NCBI GenBank assembly: GCA_019096155.1
Contig: JAHCVI010000006.1
Location: 1,798,001 to 1,862,000 of the forward strand
Length of the DNA stretch: 64,000 nucleotides
Direction of reading: 5' to 3'
DNA from: Staphylotrichum longicolle
Lineage: Eukaryota > Ascomycota > Sordariomycetes > Sordariales > Chaetomiaceae
Below, one piece after another: positions 23,161 through 33,167 of this stretch; the first letter of the stretch is position 1, and each line of letters starts with the position of its first letter. The notes under the pieces were generated by a model. The model searched no databases and had not been told where the DNA came from. It saw only the letters and a list, made by a program, of their open reading frames with translations. Made by a program: the position numbers and the translations under genes.

Positions 23161-23790
23161 ATGGCTACGGCAAAGTCTTTTCGTGACCTTATTGGCGTTC
23201 CGCCCTCCACAGCCAGCACTTCCAACAGCACTCTCATCATCATCGACGCTCAGAATGAGTACGCCGAGGGAAAGCTCCAGGTATCCAACGTTGCCGAGTC
23301 TCGCAAAGCAATCGCCTCACTGCTGGAAAAGTACCGAGCGGCAAAGGGCAACATCGTGCACGTTGTTCATGTCACACCAGAGGGCGCGCCTGTCTTCACT
23401 CCTGGTACCAGATTGGCCCAGGAGTTCGACGAGCTCACCCCCAAGGACGGCGAGAAGATAATCCAGAAACACTATCCTGGTTCTTTCACCGGAACAGATC
23501 TTCAGGAGACTTTGGATAAGGCTGGAAACAAAAGGATCGTGCTCACTGGCTACATGGTAAGTTGGGTCTTCCATGTCGAGAGGCCGAGGTTGACGTTGAA
23601 CAAGGCGCACGTTTGTGTCTCTACCACTGCACGACAAGGCGCTGAACGCGGATTTGATGTTTTGGTTGCAGAAGACGCTGTTGGTGACCGAGACATCCCT
23701 GGGGTGGGTGCAGCGCAGTTGGTAAAGGTCGCACTGAGCGAGATTGGCGATGCATTTGGGACTATCATTCAGAGCAGCAGTATTGCTTAG
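23161..23790 (+). CDS. Isochorismatase-like cysteine hydrolase
   Basis: Member of the isochorismatase/nicotinamidase-like hydrolase superfamily, soluble and about 193 residues. Two exons, 23161-23556 and 23605-23790, are separated by a 48-base intron with gtaagt and aag ends. Because 48 is a multiple of three, the unspliced frame stays open, but splicing restores TGYMAHVCVSTTARQG, the standard family motif. The triad is visible: Asp near residue 29 (IIIDAQNEY), Lys in IIQKHYPGSF, and Cys near 136 in AHVCVSTT. The ATG at 23161 follows an A-rich leader and is the first Met. The C-terminus (FGTIIQSSSIA) matches the usual family end, so the gene is complete. The substrate is not predictable; fungal relatives include salicylate-pathway isochorismatases and detoxifying amidohydrolases. 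No signal peptide is seen. Confidence 0.9.
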   Translation: MATAKSFRDLIGVPPSTASTSNSTLIIIDAQNEYAEGKLQVSNVAESRKAIASLLEKYRAAKGNIVHVVHVTPEGAPVFTPGTRLAQEFDELTPKDGEKIIQKHYPGSFTGTDLQETLDKAGNKRIVLTGYMVSWVFHVERPRLTLNKAHVCVSTTARQGAERGFDVLVAEDAVGDRDIPGVGAAQLVKVALSEIGDAFGTIIQSSSIA

Positions 23791-24016
23791 TCGATATCCC
23801 CTACGCCAAAGACATCATTACTCGGTCCGAACACTATGAAATTGCCAAGCGATTTCACATTGCAATTGCTCTGATGAACTTAGGTGACACACGGTTCCCG
23901 GTTGGAGGACGCGATGAGCCACTTCACGTTCCATGTGTAGGCGGCGAGGATACTCCAAAGTTCTTCCATGGCCTCAAGCCCGATACTCTGGTCTCCAAAT
24001 TTCGAGCATCAGGCTA
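23790..24016 (+). other. Orphan open frame just downstream of the isochorismatase-like gene
   Basis: A frame open from about 23688 with no ATG continues past the isochorismatase stop for about 75 codons to a TAA ending at 24016. Its composition is protein-like (for example IPYAKDIITRSEHYEIAKRF and KFFHGLKPDTLVSKFRASG). I do not recognise it. It could be the last exon of a decayed gene or an alternative 3' exon. By chance, 75 open codons at this base composition would occur a few percent of the time, so the case is weak. Confidence 0.25.
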
Positions 24017-24469
24017 ACGGCGCCTTTTATTTGTCCTCTCTGCCCCAAGATGTAAGTCTGGTCGTGCAGGGATTCAAACCAAGGAATACGAACCCGTGCT
24101 AAGCTGCTTCAACCCGCCGGTTTACAGCAGCCTGAGAACCATGGCCGGAGTCGAGCGCGGGCCAGGGTACCGCTGCTGTGCGCATGGAACATGTCCCCTT
24201 TTCACACCCCCAAGCGAAAGCTGGTGGCCTGATTTGCGATGAGCCACCCAACGCCCAGATGATGCCGCAATGCCGTCATGAAGGAACGCCCAGTCAAGAA
24301 CAACGAATCAACCGCTCGTGAATTGCTCCAGTTTTTTATACTCTGCATATGGTCGGGAGGTACGCCTGTTTTTAAAACTTGACCAGAACATTCACAACTT
24401 AATCGTTGTCTTTACTCCACAACTCGAGAGCTTATCAATATCTATCCTCCTCTAGCACACGCAGCTAAC

Positions 24470-24933
24470 ATGAAGATCTCGTCCGCCGTTATTGTCGTTG
24501 CTTTAGTCTCCAGTGCCGTTGCGCAGTTGTCCGATGTCCCGGACTGTGCGGTAGGTTACCAGCTTGTCTATTCTCAAACGGAAACCTTGATTCACAATCG
24601 AACGAAATACTTACTGTTTATCTCGTAGCTAGATTGCTTCATTACTCCCCTGAGTAACGACGGCTGCTCTAGTCTTACCGACTTTGCTTGCCACTGCAAG
24701 AAGTCCGACGCCTTGATTGCGAGTATTGCGCCTTGTGTCCAGGCGGGATGCTCTGCTGAAGACCAAGCACGTAAGTGTTAAACAAACAGAAGTTCCTTTT
24801 AACATTTTCTAATATGGAACTATCAGAGACCATCCTCGGGTTGGAGGCCATCTGCGCCTCCGCTGGAGTGACAATCACTCCTCAGGTCCCAGCCACCTCG
24901 GCCGCTGCCGCAGCGTTCGCGCCAGTGACTTGA
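24470..24933 (+). CDS. CFEM-domain secreted protein, probably tail-truncated
   Basis: Three exons, 24470-24550, 24629-24770 and 24827-24933, give about 109 residues. Residues 1-18 form a signal peptide (MKISSAVIVVALVSSAVA). The rest carries eight cysteines in CFEM order (DVPDCA, LDCF, GCSS, FACHCKK, APCVQAGCS, AICA). CFEM proteins sit on the cell surface or are secreted, and some bind haem or act as effectors. The frame stops after AAAAAFAPVT, shortly past the domain. Downstream DNA still looks like a CFEM Ser/Thr linker in another frame (about 24941-24985: EAGDASTTSVSSPCG), and at about 25110-25167 a hydrophobic tail of GPI-signal type (AVGLMAAAAFAPGSGL) is readable. This suggests that a longer GPI-anchored form lost frame. 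A TATA box (ttttttata) lies at 24332-24340. Domain assignment is firm; the true 3' end is not. Confidence 0.82.
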
Positions 24934-25277
24934 TCGATAGAAGCTGGCGACGCATCTACCACCTCTGTTTCATCTCCTTGCGGTTAGATCCCAAGGCAGC
25001 GTCTTTGGCGGCGTTCGTTCGTTCAGTTGTTACCGGCACTGTCTTCAGCAACGGTTCCGTTGCATTTGGGCAAGCTGAGGTATTCTACTCCGCTGCTCTT
25101 TTGTCCCCATCAACAGGGCTGTCGGCCTCATGGCCGCCGCCGCCTTTGCTCCTGGATCTGGCTTATGAGTCTTCCAGATTCGGTGTAACCAAGACGTGCC
25201 ATACCGTACACACACCTGCTTGCGCTGCGGTCCTCCCCTCCATCTTCCATTGGTTTCACGCCAAGGCGCATGGCTAC

Positions 25278-27080
25278 CTAGACTTGTTGAAAAGACAAAA
25301 AGATATACCAACAGTGGCCCCTCTCGCCAGGTGCTTTTCTCATGCTGACATCAACCGTAGTGTTTCCCAATGACAGTTGAAAGCCTTGTGCTTCCCGCCA
25401 GTCCAATCCCCAAGTCAGGTTCCTGGCCCAATCCTCGCCCACCAGGTCTTTGTCGTCCACAACAATGCCGGTGAAGCGGAGATTTGTCTGAGTACTCCAA
25501 TGAAAGGCAAGAACAAAGTTTTGGTTCAATACAGAGTCTTCGCCTCGATGACGATATAAAAATGCCACGCGACCTGTTGAAGGGGGAAGGAAGAACGAAA
25601 TACTCTCGCCTCCCTGAGTCGTCTCCAAGCGTCCAGATCTGTTGATATCACCCAACTGCTTGAAATACCTCCCGTATGTCGAATAGCCGCCGGCCTCCAA
25701 GATTCTCACCTCAAAGTTTGCGATCTCGCCTTGAGAGCTCGTAAATTGCCGGCCACATACGTCCCCCGCTCGTTCTTTATGCCGGATTCTTAGAACCTCG
25801 GATTGGGGGAGTTCGGTGACCTGGATCCCAACCAGACCCTTGACTCTGGAGTAGGTACCATCTCCTCGCTCTTCGAGAACAATACCAACTCGTCCAAACA
25901 GGAAACAACAACTCAGAATGGCAATCACTCTGTTCCCGCTAAGCAACCTCTCCACAGATTCAGCAGTATACTCCTTGAAAACAACATCGTCGTGTGATGC
26001 CCAACCTGCCCCCTCTTTTTCTTCCACAAGCGCAAACACTCTCGTGTTCGATATCTCGAGCAAGTTGGTAGAATTCAGAACTGGGGCGTTCAAGGAAAGA
26101 AAATGCCGTGTCTCCTCGTAGGTGGTTGACTTATGTGCAAGGGTTGCCCAAGTCCAATCCAAGCGTTGAGGAGATACAAACGCTTCGGCTGTAGCGGCCG
26201 TGTGAACGTGAGACCCGACATGAAAGAGTTCAGGATGCCATGCTGTCAAGCCGCCATGCCCCGGATTTCCCAGGAAGAAAACTTTGGCCCAAGGCTTCAA
26301 CCCGTGTATGCTCCAGGCAAATATAGAGTCATCAGTTGATTGCTTCATAATCTCTTGCTGAAGCCTCGCAAACGCTCTCTCGCCGCCTTCGCCGTACAGA
26401 AGGGGCATGTTGACCCCAAAGAGTCCTAAAAGAGAGTATGCTCGATCCTCCTCTCTCGTCGTCTCCCTGATTGCGCCCCACGACATCTTCTGCGCCACGC
26501 TGTATCCACGGCAGGGGTGCGGAACCGTTTCAGAGCCGCACAAGGGACGGTCCAAGGCACCGGGTGCAATCTGGGTGATGGAGGATATGACTAAAGCGAG
26601 TGTCGTCTTCGTCCCAATCTCCACCCAGTCTTTGTTGAGGAAGACGACCTCAAAAGGAGCCAAGAGTTCCTGGAGTGTCCAGCCACGGGTGAACCACCGA
26701 CTGTGTCTGAACGATGAAGATGGCTGGCTTGGATGATCATCCCCCAGTCCGTCAACGTCGCTGAGATACGCGTAGCAGACCTGGGCTTTGGCGTACCAGT
26801 TGAACATGGAGTTGATCGCTTCAGATAACTCGGCCGAGCTTGACTTGTCGATGCAGCAAGTATCGATCCAGGTATGCGCAAAGCGTTCACGTCTGGACTT
26901 GTTACAGCATCCCAAGAGTTTTCTGTAACCAGGAAGGCCATTCGCATTGCCACCTCGTAAGTCCTGAAAGGACACTTCCCCATCCTCCCAAGTATGGGAC
27001 AAAATGGTGTACGAAGGCCATGTCCTGCTGGTGCAGAGGGCGTCTTCGAGCTGGAGAGTCTCGACATTGAGGAGTCGCAT
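25278..27080 (-). CDS. HET-domain protein (HET-D/E-like N-terminus)
   Basis: Fungal allorecognition-type protein of about 600 residues, single exon. The start MRLLNVETLQLED at 27080 is the conserved first line of HET-D/E/R-class HET domains. An in-frame upstream start at 27227 would add 49 unlike residues. The HET domain covers about residues 20-170, with YTILSHTWEDGEVSFQDL, WIDTCCIDKSSSAELSEAIN and SRWFTRGWTLQELLAP all present. The EDRAYSLLGLFGVNMPLLYGEG segment follows. There is no NACHT or WD40 part; the C-terminal 300 residues are of unknown function. HET domains trigger cell death on non-self fusion in known cases; whether this gene is polymorphic cannot be seen here. It converges on the CFEM gene and diverges from the second HET gene at 28780. 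Confidence 0.9.
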   Translation of the reverse strand: MRLLNVETLQLEDALCTSRTWPSYTILSHTWEDGEVSFQDLRGGNANGLPGYRKLLGCCNKSRRERFAHTWIDTCCIDKSSSAELSEAINSMFNWYAKAQVCYAYLSDVDGLGDDHPSQPSSSFRHSRWFTRGWTLQELLAPFEVVFLNKDWVEIGTKTTLALVISSITQIAPGALDRPLCGSETVPHPCRGYSVAQKMSWGAIRETTREEDRAYSLLGLFGVNMPLLYGEGGERAFARLQQEIMKQSTDDSIFAWSIHGLKPWAKVFFLGNPGHGGLTAWHPELFHVGSHVHTAATAEAFVSPQRLDWTWATLAHKSTTYEETRHFLSLNAPVLNSTNLLEISNTRVFALVEEKEGAGWASHDDVVFKEYTAESVERLLSGNRVIAILSCCFLFGRVGIVLEERGDGTYSRVKGLVGIQVTELPQSEVLRIRHKERAGDVCGRQFTSSQGEIANFEVRILEAGGYSTYGRYFKQLGDINRSGRLETTQGGESISFFLPPSTGRVAFLYRHRGEDSVLNQNFVLAFHWSTQTNLRFTGIVVDDKDLVGEDWARNLTWGLDWREAQGFQLSLGNTTVDVSMRKAPGERGHCWYIFLSFQQV

Positions 27081-28779
27081 CTTTACGGCCAGTATGACAG
27101 TTGTGGGCCTGGAAACTATGGGCGTGGATATCTGACTGAAAATGACTCGGAACAGGAAACCGGAAGTAGGATTAGAAATACGACCTGGGAGAGGAAATGG
27201 CGGCGGACGGGTTGGGGACTCGGGCAAAATTGATCAGATGCGGGGAAAGCAGGACACTAGAAAGGAGCCATGACTGGAACCTAAGACGACTTCCTAAGGT
27301 TTGGGCACCAGCACACCGCCCGTGCTTTTGAAAGGCGGCTTGCTTGGTAAAATGAGGGGACTGACGACCCAGAATGGAAAGCGCATTGTTTGTTTAGACG
27401 ACTGGCCCTCTGCGTCAGGGACAGCCGCACGCCTCGTGCAGCGGGGGTTTATTGAGGGATCTCAGGTCAGGTAGGGACGCTTCAAGGAGCTCTAGAGACC
27501 AGAAGCCCTCCAGCGGTCCTCACTACATCTACTCCGAAGCCCAAAACAATGGATGGTCCTATCGACAAGTACCTACTAGTCGGTTGTCTATCCTGCAGAA
27601 GAATGGTCGTTTGCGAAGGCCGAGGCGCCTTTCTCGCTCGAGACGGTCTTACCTGGTACTTTTTCCTAGGCAAATATACCGGACCTGGTACAACCTCTTC
27701 TCGCTACTGTTATGAAGCCAAGTATTGAGTATTTAGTACTGAATAAGCCTAGAATCCAAACGTGAGAAGGTTGTGTGATCAGTGGCTGAGGGGAAATGCT
27801 GCACCATGCAGGTCTGACGGCATGACATTGGCCTCTGCCAGTCTGCCCTCTCTCGGGTTTAGCCAGCGAGGCCTCAACCGCCATGGTAGCGACCAAGCCG
27901 ATTGAGACCACGAAAAACGTGATGTCGAGGAATTCTTCTCAAGGCACAGTCAGGGGGAAGCGGCGAGTTCTTTGCAGATTCGCCTAGCCGAACGGCACAA
28001 AATCCTCTTGGGGTCGGTGATGTGGTCATTTGGCTCAAGCAAGACTTCGTTGGGTTATTGATTGGGTGCAGGCGCGGGAACTCGTCAGTGGCTGAGTGGA
28101 TGATTGCTGCGCCTGCGGACTTGTGCTGGACCGGCTTGTCATTTTGCTGTTGTCGATCCTCCATCAGGCTCCCCCAGGGGCCAGAGCCTTGCCACGCTTT
28201 GGCGAAGGCCTGCAGCGTGGCGCCAGAGGGCCAGCGTGGCAAACCCCCGAAACCAGGGCTGCCTCCACAGCCTGCTCTCATAAAACAACTCTGGCGCCAG
28301 GACGATTTGGACACCCCTCCCGCCAAGCAAGCCCCCCGAAAGCCACAACACGACCTTGGACCCTGTGTGCATGAGTTATTAAGCCGCAGATACGGTAAAC
28401 CTCCCATTCCGACGTGATAATGCACACTTTCGGATCAGCCCCAGCCAATGCGGAGGGTCACTTTTTGCACGAGCCTGGCGCCGAGGTGAGTACCGTGTTT
28501 CCATTCTGGCCTTCCCGTTGCGCAGCTGGGTCTGGAGAGCATGCAGGAGGGGGGTTGGGCCCCGTTCAGTCCACGTCTCTGGTGAGAAGCCAGGAGATAC
28601 GTGCATGTCTGTGAAGGTAATGGCCGGGGGAGGCGCCCGCCGGCGCGCTCCAGAGGACGGACCAGACTTGTTGTTGCCGTTGCTCCTGGTCTTGGAACAG
28701 TTGGGCATTTTCAGAAGCTTCCAACTTGGAGACCAGTGACAGAGAAGAAGAAAAAGGACTTTGGAACATGCGCTAAGCA
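27081..28779. other. Intergenic between the divergent HET genes
   Basis: About 1.7 kb. It carries short frames on both strands but none with a domain or splice structure I can support. It probably holds both promoters; no clear TATA box found. Confidence 0.35.
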
Positions 28780-30558
28780 ATGGCCTTTTACAAACAGCTT
28801 CCGCTCTCCAGCACGGAGCCTTGCTTCAGGCTCCTGGACATCCAGCCTGCTCGTCATCTAGACGCCCCGCTGGTTGCTGAGGCTGCCATCTACGACTTGA
28901 AGACCCCTTGCGAAGTCGAATACTACGCCCTCTCATACTGCTGGGGCAAGCCGGGCAGAAATGAGCACCTGATGGTGAATCAGACGGACTTCCCCATTCC
29001 GGAGAGCTTGTCCGCAGCCCTGCGCCGATTCCGCGCGCTTCAGGAAGAGCAGCAGGCGTTTGGAGCGCCGGCGTCTTGGAAAATATGGGTGGACGCGGTT
29101 TGCATTAACCAAAACGACAACGCGGAAAAGTCACACCAGGTCGCCCGGATGCGGGACATCTACGCCAACGCCCACCGTGTTCTCGCCTGGCTGGGCGAGG
29201 CCGAAGAGGACAGCGCCTTGGCCCTGGACACTCTCCGCCGCTTCGCCGTCGATTCTGCCAAGGAAGCGGTCGCCATCGCTACCCAGCTTCAGAGCGAGGC
29301 CGAGGATCGCCGGGCTGCCATCCAGCGCTTCATCCAACGGCCGTACTTCTTCCGCATGTGGATTGTGCAGGAGCTGGTCGCCGCCAAGGAAGTCACCCTC
29401 TTCTGGGGTTCGCATTCTATCGACTTTGACAAAGCCTGCAACGCCCTGGAGCGCATGACGGGATCCGGGTTCTACCCCTTTTCGCAGCAGACGGCCAATA
29501 TCAGCTATGTCTACCGCTGGAGGGATGCCTATCATGCGCGCAGCGAGAAACCAGATGACGAGGAACTCGACCTGCGTCTTTTCCTCGACACGCGGGACCG
29601 GTCGGCGACGGACCCGAGGGACAAGATCTACTCGCTGTTTGGGATCACAAGGGACAGGATCAAAAAGGGAATCAACATCAACTACAAAGACCCCGTTAGA
29701 AAGGTCTACAGCGAGTTTTCCAAGCACGTGCTCATCACTCGCTCGGATCTCCAGATTCTCTCGGCCGTCATGGTCCGGCACGCGGCTGCCTCGGCGCACA
29801 ACCTCCCTTCCTACGTGCCCGACTGGACGCAGCCCAAGTACGGCGGCGGGTTCCTCCAGCGCTACTACCGCTTCAAGCCCACGCACCTCTTCCGCGCCTC
29901 GGGCGACACCAAGCCCCGCGTGACGGTCGAGGCCGTCGTCGACGACAAGGGAGGCATCCTCGCCGACGCCATCGCCATCGAAGGGTTCCGCCTCGACACC
30001 ATCGCGCGCGTCATCCCCATCAAGTACCTCCTGGCCCCGGGCCGCGTCAGCAGCACGAGCGTGACGCAGGCGGTGCTGAGCAAGCTGGCCGCGGACGCCC
30101 TCCCGTCCCCGACGTACCCGCACACCGGCGAGCCGGCGTGGATGGCCTACTTCCGCGCGCTGACGGCGGACCGCACGGCTCTGTCGCCGCGCATCGGCGA
30201 GCGGTACCGCTCCGACAACTTTGCGCACTTTTCCGACTTTGACCTGCGGGATCCGAGCGCCATCCCGTCGGACCTGCCCGACGAGCTGTGGGAGGGCATC
30301 TCGAGGGATGTGGAGACGATCGTCGAGGACAAGGACCTGTTTGTTACGGAGCGCGGGTACATTGGCCTTGGCCACGAGAACTGCGCGGCGGGGGATGTCG
30401 TGTGCGTCTTTTTGGGCGGGGAGGTGCCGTACATTGTGAGGAGCGCGCCGGCGGGCGGGCACGGGTTCACGTTTCTCGGCGAGTGCTATGTTCATGGCGT
30501 AATGGATGGCGAAGCCATGGATGGGAAAGCGGCATTGGAGCAGTTTACTCTGGTGTAG
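28780..30558 (+). CDS. HET-domain protein (HET-6-like)
   Basis: Single-exon gene, 592 residues. The N-terminal HET domain (about residues 45-200) carries YYALSYCWG, KIWVDAVCINQNDNAEKSHQ, VARMRDIYANAHRVLAWLGE and RPYFFRMWIVQELVAAKEVTL. It continues with DPRDKIYSLFGI, the usual motif after the domain. The rest resembles the HET-6/TOL class, with no NACHT or ankyrin repeats. The ATG at 28780 is followed by FYKQLPLSS, a normal start for this class. It is distinct from the HET-D/E-type gene at 25278, so the pair is not a tandem duplication. The expected role is heterokaryon incompatibility or related regulated cell death. Third-position GC content is high, notably in the second half. Confidence 0.92.
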   Translation: MAFYKQLPLSSTEPCFRLLDIQPARHLDAPLVAEAAIYDLKTPCEVEYYALSYCWGKPGRNEHLMVNQTDFPIPESLSAALRRFRALQEEQQAFGAPASWKIWVDAVCINQNDNAEKSHQVARMRDIYANAHRVLAWLGEAEEDSALALDTLRRFAVDSAKEAVAIATQLQSEAEDRRAAIQRFIQRPYFFRMWIVQELVAAKEVTLFWGSHSIDFDKACNALERMTGSGFYPFSQQTANISYVYRWRDAYHARSEKPDDEELDLRLFLDTRDRSATDPRDKIYSLFGITRDRIKKGININYKDPVRKVYSEFSKHVLITRSDLQILSAVMVRHAAASAHNLPSYVPDWTQPKYGGGFLQRYYRFKPTHLFRASGDTKPRVTVEAVVDDKGGILADAIAIEGFRLDTIARVIPIKYLLAPGRVSSTSVTQAVLSKLAADALPSPTYPHTGEPAWMAYFRALTADRTALSPRIGERYRSDNFAHFSDFDLRDPSAIPSDLPDELWEGISRDVETIVEDKDLFVTERGYIGLGHENCAAGDVVCVFLGGEVPYIVRSAPAGGHGFTFLGECYVHGVMDGEAMDGKAALEQFTLV

Positions 30559-31067
30559 TGCTTGCTGTCTACAAATAATGCAAATGCAACTTGGGACTGG
30601 TTCAAGTAGGAGAATAGGGGCAGGTAGTACTCATCAAGTAAATCTCGTTGCCAAGGGCAGGAAAGTCGGCTGCAGCTACCAGGGCTCAGGGGGATTTCAT
30701 GCGGTGCTCTTGATTGACCTCCAAAGCCGGCCGGCACATGTGAGGCCGGCGCAGGGATTTGGTCGTGCTTGTCGACCAGTTAAACGCGGAGCGGCGGAGC
30801 AACTCTCCTTTCCACCAGCATCTACGAAACGCCACGTTTCTTTTCGGAGCCACGAAGCACTAGGCCACACTTACATGTCTACCTACCTCAGGCACTATAC
30901 CACTAGCAGTGATGCGACTGCCTGCTCTGCTCGACAAGTGGCAATGGAAGAAGCGGAAGATGGTCACGTCCGCAATTGTGGGCGGAGGCAACTCGGCACG
31001 CGTGGGAGAAATGCAAGGCGGTCTCGAGAAAGCCCAACAGCTGGTCAATTCCCAGCAGCACCACAAA

Positions 31068-31964
31068 ATGAGACTTCTCCAGCCGCCCACCGAGATCCTC
31101 CTCCTCATTTTTAACCACCTTGGCCCCAAATTCTTTGCTCAGGATCTCCGGTGCCTCGCCGTGTCCAAACAATGGCACGACCTCGCCTGGCCGGTCCTCG
31201 TCCGGGACCTGTCCCTCAGGGGTCCCTCCTTAGCGCGGCTCTCCCACAATCCCACCCTTCTCGCCCGCAGTCAGCGTCATATCGTCACCTTTACCCTCCA
31301 CCTCGAAGGCCCACCAGGGCGCGCCGCCGTACTCTCCTACGCCCGCTGGTCCGCCGAGCTCACCACCGCGCTTACCGCCCTCTTCCAAGCCCTCTCCCAA
31401 GCCCCCGCTCTCCGCGCCCTCACCCTCACCGCCCACGCCCTCGGAAACGCGGGCCACATCCTCCCAGCGCGGGCCCTCGCCAACCTCCTATCGTCTGTTC
31501 AACATCGCCAGGGCCACTACTTGACGTCCCTCCACCTCGACACCCACGCCTGCCCCATCGGCCAAGAGTACGACGCTGGCGTGCACCTCTGCGCGAGCAT
31601 CAATGCCCTCCTTCTCCCCTCGCTGCGCGTCCTGCGCTGCCGCATGGAGCGCGTCTGTCCCGTCCTGCTGGGCGGCGAAGACGCGTTGCCGATGCTGGAG
31701 GAGGTGGTGGTGAACTTGAGCCTGGCGCCTGTGGAGAACATGTACTTCTCGGGCTGCCACGCCGGGGGTTGTGGGGGCTTATATGGGGATGACGGTGCTG
31801 GGTTGGCGCAGGAGATGGAGAGGGCTGCGAGTGTGTTGGTAGGGAGGATGGGGGCCGAGAGGAGGAGGGTGAGGATCCTGTCGCATCGGCTGCCGTCGTT
31901 GGAGTTGGTGGTGTTTGATGCGGTGGAGGGGAGGAGGGAGGTGATGGTGGAGGTTTTGGAATGA
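31068..31964 (+). CDS. F-box protein
   Basis: About 298 residues from the ATG at 31068, chosen because MRLLQPPTEILLLIFNHLGP starts directly at the F-box. Earlier in-frame starts (30912 onward) would add about 50 low-complexity residues. The F-box (residues 4-45) has LPxEIL..IF and a CLAVSKQWHDLAWPVLVRDL second half. The F-box binds Skp1 in SCF ubiquitin ligases. The rest is Leu-rich with possible LRR-like strands (LRALTLTAHAL, LTSLHLDTHAC, LPSLRVLRCRM) that could be the substrate-binding part. It lies about 500 bases downstream of the HET-6-like gene on the same strand. The target is unknown. Confidence 0.75.
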   Translation: MRLLQPPTEILLLIFNHLGPKFFAQDLRCLAVSKQWHDLAWPVLVRDLSLRGPSLARLSHNPTLLARSQRHIVTFTLHLEGPPGRAAVLSYARWSAELTTALTALFQALSQAPALRALTLTAHALGNAGHILPARALANLLSSVQHRQGHYLTSLHLDTHACPIGQEYDAGVHLCASINALLLPSLRVLRCRMERVCPVLLGGEDALPMLEEVVVNLSLAPVENMYFSGCHAGGCGGLYGDDGAGLAQEMERAASVLVGRMGAERRRVRILSHRLPSLELVVFDAVEGRREVMVEVLE

Positions 31965-33167
31965 GTATGAGGAGGAAGAGCGGATTTCCACCGCATAATT
32001 ACATACAGGATCTACTCATCCGTTGAACTGTTGTTCTGAGGGGACATGACATCAACTGCTCGCCGTCCATGGGCAATCCGCAAATACTGATACAACCCCT
32101 AACACACGACATCGCCAGCTCCGCCATCCCTACGGTCCTCACCTCATCCCACAATTAGACCTACACAGCCGTACCATATAATATATTCCCCAGCCCGTCG
32201 TGGTTCGCACGACCGACGGAGCCGGGTCAGCCACCTCGGTCCATATGCCTCACCGCCCCGCTTAAAGCGGCCGGACCCTATGGGCGGAGCCGACCGCGGG
32301 CCGGTGCACGGCGGATATTCTCTCGGGAATAACGTCAACAGAGCCGGCAGGCTTCCGATTTGTCATCGAATCACATGGACCACTGCGAGTCCCACATCCA
32401 AAACAACTGAATCCTCCAAAGGGCGCAGAGAATGACATGGCCTGTCGCCTGCGCTATTCCGTATTTCATGCAGGATGACGGCCGGGCAGACGGAAACCGG
32501 AGCAGCGTCCGCACTCGGGCACCGTGACCGCTGAAGCGCCGTCGAGGGGGACTGAATCAACTGCAAAAGCCAAGGCATTTATTAGTGGATTAAAAGGAAG
32601 AAGTCAAACTTGGTGCGGAAGCGGAGCGGATTTGAACGGATCTGGGCGGATCTGGGGGAAGTTTTTGAGGTGACTCCTCGATTTCTTGGTACCCGCCAGG
32701 ATCCACAATGGCCGTTCCCATCCCCATCTTCCCTGAAGTTTTCCTGGTTCCCTTTCCAGTCATCTTTCTCGGGTTTCTCTCAGCTGTCTTGCATGCTGTT
32801 GTGGTGGGATTTTGAAGTACAGTCACACGCACCCTCGGCCTTACAAACGCCATCGCGAAGGCCGAAACGCGGCTCACCTCATGCGAATTACAGCGCCTTG
32901 TCTATCTCCTGTTCGTATCTCGTTTTAGTGGTGTTACTCATCGTTGGCGATCCTCCATTGTTTTTCTATATATCGACTTCCTGGCCTTGACCTTTCGCAT
33001 TTGGCTTGGAAGCGCTGAACAGGATTGAGCCAACATCCTCAAGGGTTGTTCAAAACAATCTCTCTCAACAATCCTGCACGCAATTACACAGCCCTTTCGG
33101 GTGGTAATTTGTCTTGTATGAGCGGCAATTGAGTCCAGAAGGATTCTGGAATTCACAAGCAGTTACG
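31965..33167. other. Intergenic, no gene seen
   Basis: About 1.2 kb. A GC-rich patch at 32200-32340 contains a near-palindrome (ccgcttaaagcgg at about 32258). Sequence at 32505-32555 resembles 18795-18840. No coding frame supported. Confidence 0.35.

Noticed and set aside
24060..24130. tRNA-like T-loop (gggattcaaacc, minus strand)
   Set aside because: No matching acceptor stem, D-arm or A box could be folded around it.
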